Below are positions 42,719-46,967 of a stretch of DNA of 46,967 nt, piece after piece. The DNA lies in NCBI GenBank assembly GCA_015490715.1, contig WFXH01000087.1, positions 1 to 46,967 on the forward strand. Direction: 5' to 3'. How positions within the stretch are numbered: the first letter of the stretch is position 1; each line of letters starts with the position of its first letter. The notes under the pieces are model-generated. The model had not been told where the DNA came from. It was given only the letters and a program-made list of their open reading frames with translations, and did no database searches. Position numbers and translations under genes: made by a program. The stretch is from Saprospiraceae bacterium (GTDB taxonomy: Bacteria; Bacteroidota; Bacteroidia; Chitinophagales; Saprospiraceae).

Positions 42719-43461
42719 CCTTCTTCGATGAGGGAGGCTTTGGCAAACCAGCGGTTCATTCGGGCGATGTGTTCGAGGGAGATTTCTTTGGGGCATTCGG
42801 CTTCGCAGGCTCCGATGTTGGTGCAGTTGCCGAAGCCTTCGAGGTACATGCGTTCGACCATTTTACGAGCGCGGATGTAGCGTTCGGGTTGGCCGTGGGG
42901 GAGCAGGCCGAGGTGGCTGATTTTTGCGGCTACGAAGAGCATAGCGGCTCCATTGGGGCAGGCGGCGACGCAGGCGCCGCATCCTATGCAGGCTGCTGCA
43001 TCGAAGGCCTTGTCGGCGATGGGTTTGGGTACGGGGATCGAATTGGCCTCGGGGGCGGAGCCGGTGTTGACGCTAATGTAGCCGCCGGCTTGCATGATGC
43101 GTTCGAAGGCGGAGCGGTCGACCATGAGGTCTTTGATGACGGGGAAGGCAGCGGCGCGGAAGGGTTCGACCCAGATGGTATCGCCGTCCTTGAAGTGGCG
43201 CATGTGGAGCTGACAGGTGGTCGTGCCGGGAAGGGGGCCGTGAGGTTTGCCGTTGATGACCATGCTACAGGCGCCGCAGATGCCTTCGCGACAATCGTGG
43301 TCGAAGGCGATGGGGTCTTTTTTTTGACGTATGAGGCGTTCGTTGAGGACGTCGAGCATTTCGAGGAAGGACATGTCCTCGTGGGCATCGACCTCGTAAG
43401 TTTCGAAGTGTCCTTTATCCTGTGCGTTTTTTTGTCGCCATATCTTCAGTGTCAGTTTCAT
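42715..43461 (-). CDS. sdhB: Succinate dehydrogenase/fumarate reductase iron-sulfur subunit
   Basis: 248 residues. [2Fe-2S] ligands in [18 protein letters not shown] plus TTTC, [4Fe-4S] in [14 protein letters not shown], and the [3Fe-4S] cysteines in [14 protein letters not shown]. It passes electrons from SdhA FAD to the quinone site in SdhC. Starts [17 protein letters not shown]. 29 nt after sdhA. Confidence 0.97.
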   Translation of the reverse strand: MKLTLKIWRQKNAQDKGHFETYEVDAHEDMSFLEMLDVLNERLIRQKKDPIAFDHDCREGICGACSMVINGKPHGPLPGTTTCQLHMRHFKDGDTIWVEPFRAAAFPVIKDLMVDRSAFERIMQAGGYISVNTGSAPEANSIPVPKPIADKAFDAAACIGCGACVAACPNGAAMLFVAAKISHLGLLPHGQPERYIRARKMVERMYLEGFGNCTNIGACEAECPKEISLEHIARMNRWFAKASLIEEG

Positions 43462-43490
43462 GGTGCAGAGATTTTATCCGTTACTAAGAG

Positions 43491-45515
43491 CTACTTATAG
43501 CTTCGGGTAGATGGTTTGACATTTTCGAACACGAGGGGTTCTTTGTGCAGGATGGGGGGGTTGGAGGTGTCGGTCCACTCCCAGGCGGCGACGTAGGCGT
43601 ATTGGTCGTCGTTGCGGAGGGGTTCGCCGTCGGGGGTTTGGTATTCTTCGCGGAAGTGTCCGCCGCAGCTTTCGTTGCGGTGGTAGGCGTCGATAGCGAT
43701 GAGTTCGCCGAGTTCGAGGAAGTCGGCTACTCGGTTGGCTTTATCCAGTTCGGGATTGAGTTCGTCGATTTTGCCGGGGATGAAGACGTTTTTCCAGAAT
43801 TCTTCGCGGAGGGCGCGGATGTTTTCGGCTGCTTGGAGGAGGCTTTCGGCGGTACGGCTGATGCCGGCGTAGTTCCACATGATTTTACCGAGTTGGCGGT
43901 GGAAATATTCGACGGGTTGGTCGCCTTGGACGGAGAGGAGTTTTTCGAAGCGTTGGCGGGCGCGTTGTTCGGCTTCGTCGAAGGCGGGATGGTTGGTATC
44001 GGTCTTTGGGATGCGTATTTTATCGGCGAGGTAGTGGGAGATGGTGTAGGGGATGATGAAGAATCCGTCGGCGAGCCCTTGCATGAGGGCGGAGGCGCCA
44101 AGGCGGTTCGCGCCGTGGTCGGAGAAGTTGCACTCGCCGAGGGCAAACAGGCCTGGGATGTTGGTTTGCAGTTCGTAATCCACCCAGAGCCCCCCCATGG
44201 TGTAGTGGACGGCGGGGTAGATGGTCATGGGTTGTTCGTAGGGGTTGACGCCGGTGATTTTTTCATACATCTGGAAGAGGTTGCCGTATTTGGCTTTGAT
44301 GACTTCTTTGCCCAGCTTGCGGATGGTGTTTGGATCGGGGTTGGTGATGCCGCGCAGGGATGCTTCGGATTTGCCGTAGCGGATAATGGCGTCTTCGAAG
44401 TCGAGGAAGACGGCTCGGCTCGTAGCGTTGACGCCGCGTCCTTCGTCGCACACTTTTTTTATGGCGCGTGCGGCCACGTCGCGCGGAACGAGGTTTCCGA
44501 AGGCGGGGTACATGCGTTCGAGGAAGTAATCTCTATCTTCGGGTGGAATGTCGCGAGGATTCTTTTGTTTGTTGCGTATGGCGAGGACATCGTCCATTTT
44601 TTTGGGCACCCAGACGCGTCCGTCATTGCGGAGGGATTCGGACATGAGGGTGAGCTTAGACTGGTATTCGCCGCTTTCGGGGATACAGGTGGGGTGGATT
44701 TGGACGAAGCAGGGGTTGGCCATCAGGGCACCGCGGCGCACTGCTTTCCAAGCTGCGGAGACGTTGGAGCCCATGGCATTGGTGGATAGGTAGTAAATAT
44801 TGCCGTAGCCACCGGTGGCGAGGACGACGGCGTGTGCGCCGTGGCGTTCGAGTTGGCCGGTGAGGAGGTTGCGTACGATGATGCCGCGAGCTTGGCCGTC
44901 GATGATGACGATGTCGACGAGCTCGTGGCGGTTATACATTGTCACTGTGCCGCGGGCGATCTGGCGGTTGAGGGATTGGTAGACGCCGAGGAGGAGTTGT
45001 TGGCCGGTCTGGCCTTTGGCATAGAAGGTGCGCTGGACCTGTACGCCGCCGAAGGAGCGATTGGCCAGGTAGCCGCCGTATTCGCGGGCGAAGGGCACTC
45101 CTATGGCCACGCAGTGGTCGATGATTTGGAGGCTGATTTCGGCGAGTCGGTAGACATTGGCTTCGCGGGAGCGGTAGTCGCCGCCTTTGATGGTGTCGTA
45201 AAACAATCGATAGATGGTATCGCCGTCGTTTTGGTAGTTTTTTGCGGCGTTGATACCGCCCTGGGCTGCGATGCTGTGTGCCCGTCGTGGGCTATCGTGA
45301 AAGGTAAAGCATTTGACCTGGTAGCCCAGCTCACCGAGGGCGGCCGCTGCGCTGCCTCCTGCCAGTCCTGTGCCCACTACGATGATTTCGAGCTTGCGCT
45401 TGTTATTGGGGGCGACGAGTTTTTGATGGTCTTTAAAATACTGCCATTTTTGATGAAGCGGCCCCGGTGGCACTTTGCCGTCGAGCGTCCTGCCTTCGAT
45501 CCATTCGATTTTCAT
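43491..45515 (-). CDS. sdhA: Succinate dehydrogenase/fumarate reductase flavoprotein subunit
   Basis: 674 residues. FAD-binding [20 protein letters not shown], the flavin-linking His in [17 protein letters not shown], active-site residues around [15 protein letters not shown] and [27 protein letters not shown], and [17 protein letters not shown]. Type B length (about 670) as in Bacteroidota and epsilonproteobacterial enzymes. Direction is set by the quinone. ATG 45515 (MKIEWIEG) is used; the frame opens 15 codons earlier at 45560 inside sdhC. 19 nt between the sdhC stop and this ATG. Confidence 0.97.
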   Translation of the reverse strand: MKIEWIEGRTLDGKVPPGPLHQKWQYFKDHQKLVAPNNKRKLEIIVVGTGLAGGSAAAALGELGYQVKCFTFHDSPRRAHSIAAQGGINAAKNYQNDGDTIYRLFYDTIKGGDYRSREANVYRLAEISLQIIDHCVAIGVPFAREYGGYLANRSFGGVQVQRTFYAKGQTGQQLLLGVYQSLNRQIARGTVTMYNRHELVDIVIIDGQARGIIVRNLLTGQLERHGAHAVVLATGGYGNIYYLSTNAMGSNVSAAWKAVRRGALMANPCFVQIHPTCIPESGEYQSKLTLMSESLRNDGRVWVPKKMDDVLAIRNKQKNPRDIPPEDRDYFLERMYPAFGNLVPRDVAARAIKKVCDEGRGVNATSRAVFLDFEDAIIRYGKSEASLRGITNPDPNTIRKLGKEVIKAKYGNLFQMYEKITGVNPYEQPMTIYPAVHYTMGGLWVDYELQTNIPGLFALGECNFSDHGANRLGASALMQGLADGFFIIPYTISHYLADKIRIPKTDTNHPAFDEAEQRARQRFEKLLSVQGDQPVEYFHRQLGKIMWNYAGISRTAESLLQAAENIRALREEFWKNVFIPGKIDELNPELDKANRVADFLELGELIAIDAYHRNESCGGHFREEYQTPDGEPLRNDDQYAYVAAWEWTDTSNPPILHKEPLVFENVKPSTRSYK

Positions 45516-45534
45516 ACGGCGATGGTGATTTGAC

Positions 45535-46194
45535 TCAGCTAAATTTAAAGTACAAGGCAATGGGAATTATGGCAAAGAGGAGTGGTACGAGTATAGAAAA
45601 CCACTTTCCGAAAGCTACGATGAATGGCGTGTATTTCGGATGGCGAATGCCGAGTGTCTGAAAGGCGCTTTGAAAGCCGTGACTGAGGTGTAATCCCAGG
45701 ACGACCATCCCCAACACATAGGCGATGACCCATAGCGGGTTTTGAAACGTCTGGACGACTTCGTCGTAAAGCTGTTGATGGGGAAACGCTTTGAGCACTT
45801 TCATGGGGAAGAAAAAGTCCCACAAGTGTAGGATGAGAAAAAGCAATATGCCGATGCCCAGCAGAGCCATATGACGCGCGGACCACGTGGAGTTGTCCGT
45901 AGCGGTGACGGCATATCGCGCCCCTTTTGCCTTGCGGTTGTAGCGGTAGAGCAGGATACCCTGGACGATATGTAGGGTGAAGCCAAGGAAGAGCAATATC
46001 GAGAGGATGCGGATAATCCACCGCGATTCCATCCAGTCGACGAAGGCGGAGAAGGTGCGGCCGTTGTCGGGGAGCAAGAGTAAGATGTTGCCCGACAGAT
46101 GTACGATGAGGAAGCTCACTAAGAAGAGACCGGTCAGGGCCATTATCCATTTTTGGCCGATGGGAGATCGTAAGAATTTTGCGATTGCATTCAT
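45535..46194 (-). CDS. sdhC: Succinate dehydrogenase cytochrome b subunit (type B, single chain)
   Basis: 219 residues, five membrane helices. Haem-ligating histidines are expected in [38 protein letters not shown] and [17 protein letters not shown]. This is the single-subunit diheme form found with 670-residue SdhA. ATG 46194 begins [19 protein letters not shown]; the longer frame to 46314 is Cys/Arg-rich and not membrane-like. A TATCTTTG box is 60 nt upstream. Confidence 0.94.
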   Translation of the reverse strand: MNAIAKFLRSPIGQKWIMALTGLFLVSFLIVHLSGNILLLLPDNGRTFSAFVDWMESRWIIRILSILLFLGFTLHIVQGILLYRYNRKAKGARYAVTATDNSTWSARHMALLGIGILLFLILHLWDFFFPMKVLKAFPHQQLYDEVVQTFQNPLWVIAYVLGMVVLGLHLSHGFQSAFQTLGIRHPKYTPFIVAFGKWFSILVPLLFAIIPIALYFKFS

Positions 46195-46253
46195 GTATTC
46201 ATGCGTTTTACACCGCAAGACGCACCGCAATAAAACGGCACAACAGGGAGATG

Positions 46254-46261
46254 CAAAGATA
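46254..46261 (-). promoter_or_regulatory. Candidate -7 box (TATCTTTG) for the sdh operon
   Basis: Minus-strand TAnnTTTG match 60 nt before sdhC. A TTG (CAA on plus, 46287-46289) lies 25 nt upstream, slightly long for -33. It supports ATG 46194 over the frame opening at 46314. Confidence 0.45.
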
Positions 46262-46470
46262 CGGGAAAAGCGCGGGATGAGGTGCCCAATACTTGGCCTT
46301 GTAAAATATTGCACTGCCCTGAATGGAGAAAAGGGAGCCTTTGGGGCTGCGTCAAACCATTTACTGGACGTTGCGTTAATAATTTTAACCTATTGACCGG
46401 GCAGATTGGAACGATTTTTATGGATATAGGGGGATGAAATCGTACAAACGTATCTAACAGACCGGATTTG

Positions 46471-46967
46471 ATGCTGTACAAAGCGATATTCCAGGGCCGG
46501 TTGGATTATGCCACAGAGCGTGCCTATCGGCAGATGAAGGCTTTGTACATTCATCGCATCGAAAATTATTACAAGAGGGAAGCGCATTTCAAGCCCGATC
46601 AGATCTTCGATGATGAGCTCCATAGGGTGGTCATACCGCGTACGGTGGTGCAGCTGTCGGAGAAATACTGGAAAAATACGGTCAATCTATTGAAGCTCTG
46701 TGCGGATTATGCGGTCGCCGGATATGTAGGAGCGTGGATGGTACAGGAGGGCAAGATCCTCCACTATGCGATGATTGAGCCGACGGGAGATAAGGTGGTC
46801 GTGCGGGAGTTTAACAAGGCCCTTTCCATCATAGGCGAGAAGGGGCGGGAGAAGGAGGCCCTCGAGCGCCTCAATAAAGCGATTTCAAAGTACGACAAAC
46901 ACTCGATGGCGTACGAGCGTCGCGGTTACGTCAACTTTATTTTAAAGCAGTATGAGGACGCGCGCTA
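46471..46967 (+). CDS. N-terminal part of a TPR-containing protein (cut by window end)
   Basis: 165 residues are visible from ATG 46471 with no stop before the end. Starts MLYKAIFQGRLDYATERAY, then YYKREAHFKPDQIFDDELHR and a tetratricopeptide helix-turn-helix pair near the edge (EALERLNKAISKYDKHSMAYERRGYVNFILKQYEDAR). TPR repeats mediate protein contacts. The function cannot be assigned, and more repeats probably follow. No signal peptide. No close TAnnTTTG box is seen. Confidence 0.75.
   Translation, partial: MLYKAIFQGRLDYATERAYRQMKALYIHRIENYYKREAHFKPDQIFDDELHRVVIPRTVVQLSEKYWKNTVNLLKLCADYAVAGYVGAWMVQEGKILHYAMIEPTGDKVVVREFNKALSIIGEKGREKEALERLNKAISKYDKHSMAYERRGYVNFILKQYEDAR

Noticed and set aside
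42505-43500. 331-codon plus-strand frame across sdhB
   Set aside because: Runs antisense to sdhB, lacks domains and overlaps strongly supported coding sequence.
43545-44789. 414-codon plus-strand frame antisense to sdhA
   Set aside because: Extremely Gly/Val/Phe/Glu-rich shadow produced by codon bias of sdhA on the other strand; no domain.

Overview
The window is 47 kb of a Bacteroidota chromosome at roughly 50% GC. Lineage evidence: PorX and PorZ of the type IX secretion system (T9SS); four probable T9SS cargo proteins with type A or type B C-terminal sorting signals; a diheme-cytochrome-type sdhCAB operon; a DUF6427-like membrane protein next to purQ; and many upstream regions with the Bacteroidota promoter box TAnnTTTG instead of a sigma70 -10 box. 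The exact order is not resolved. It is ordinary chromosomal core with one AT-rich accessory stretch. I see no insertion sequence, integrase, prophage, CRISPR array or rRNA.

Layout. 1-8 kb: end of an unknown gene, a small secreted protein, a family 2 glycosyltransferase, a large DsbD with a duplicated sensor domain, purQ, a DUF6427-like protein, an alpha/beta hydrolase, and a divergent polyprenyl diphosphate synthase. 8-15.4 kb: a CAU tRNA, a type B T9SS cargo, a YihX-like HAD phosphatase, then dnaN-nadD-porZ on the minus strand. 15.5-24.8 kb: mreBC, a choice-of-anchor V type cargo, a mitochondrial-type citrate synthase, gcvH-vanZ-tonB, porX and an HD phosphohydrolase. 24.8-30.6 kb: glyA, an IscA-like protein, a LolA-like protein, 2-Cys peroxiredoxin, a small membrane protein, a lipoprotein and a polyprenyl-phosphate sugar transferase. 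30.6-37.7 kb (all minus): a DUF3052-like protein overlapping a thiolase, a diheme peroxidase, a DUF983 protein, glycyl-tRNA synthetase, and an ECF sigma factor followed by a probable membrane anti-sigma factor. 37.7-42.2 kb: AT-rich accessory stretch with a heptamer repeat, a 16-bp palindrome, a cysteine-rich lipoprotein and two similar T9SS cargo proteins. 42.2-46.2 kb: sdhCAB with a CxxCH lipoprotein gene as its fourth member. The last 500 bases open a TPR protein cut by the window edge.

The genes join central metabolism (citrate synthase, SDH, GlyA/GcvH one-carbon metabolism, thiolase), envelope building (MreBC, polyprenyl synthase, sugar transferase, LolA-like, DsbD, TonB) and T9SS export (PorX, PorZ and cargo). 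No clearly new multi-gene system is present. The best leads are the AT-rich cargo/lipoprotein stretch, the fourth gene of the sdh operon, the tandem zinc-less anti-sigma protein, the DsbD sensor duplication, the TonB with an extra N-terminal membrane helix, and the A-type Fe-S-like protein lacking its distal cysteines.
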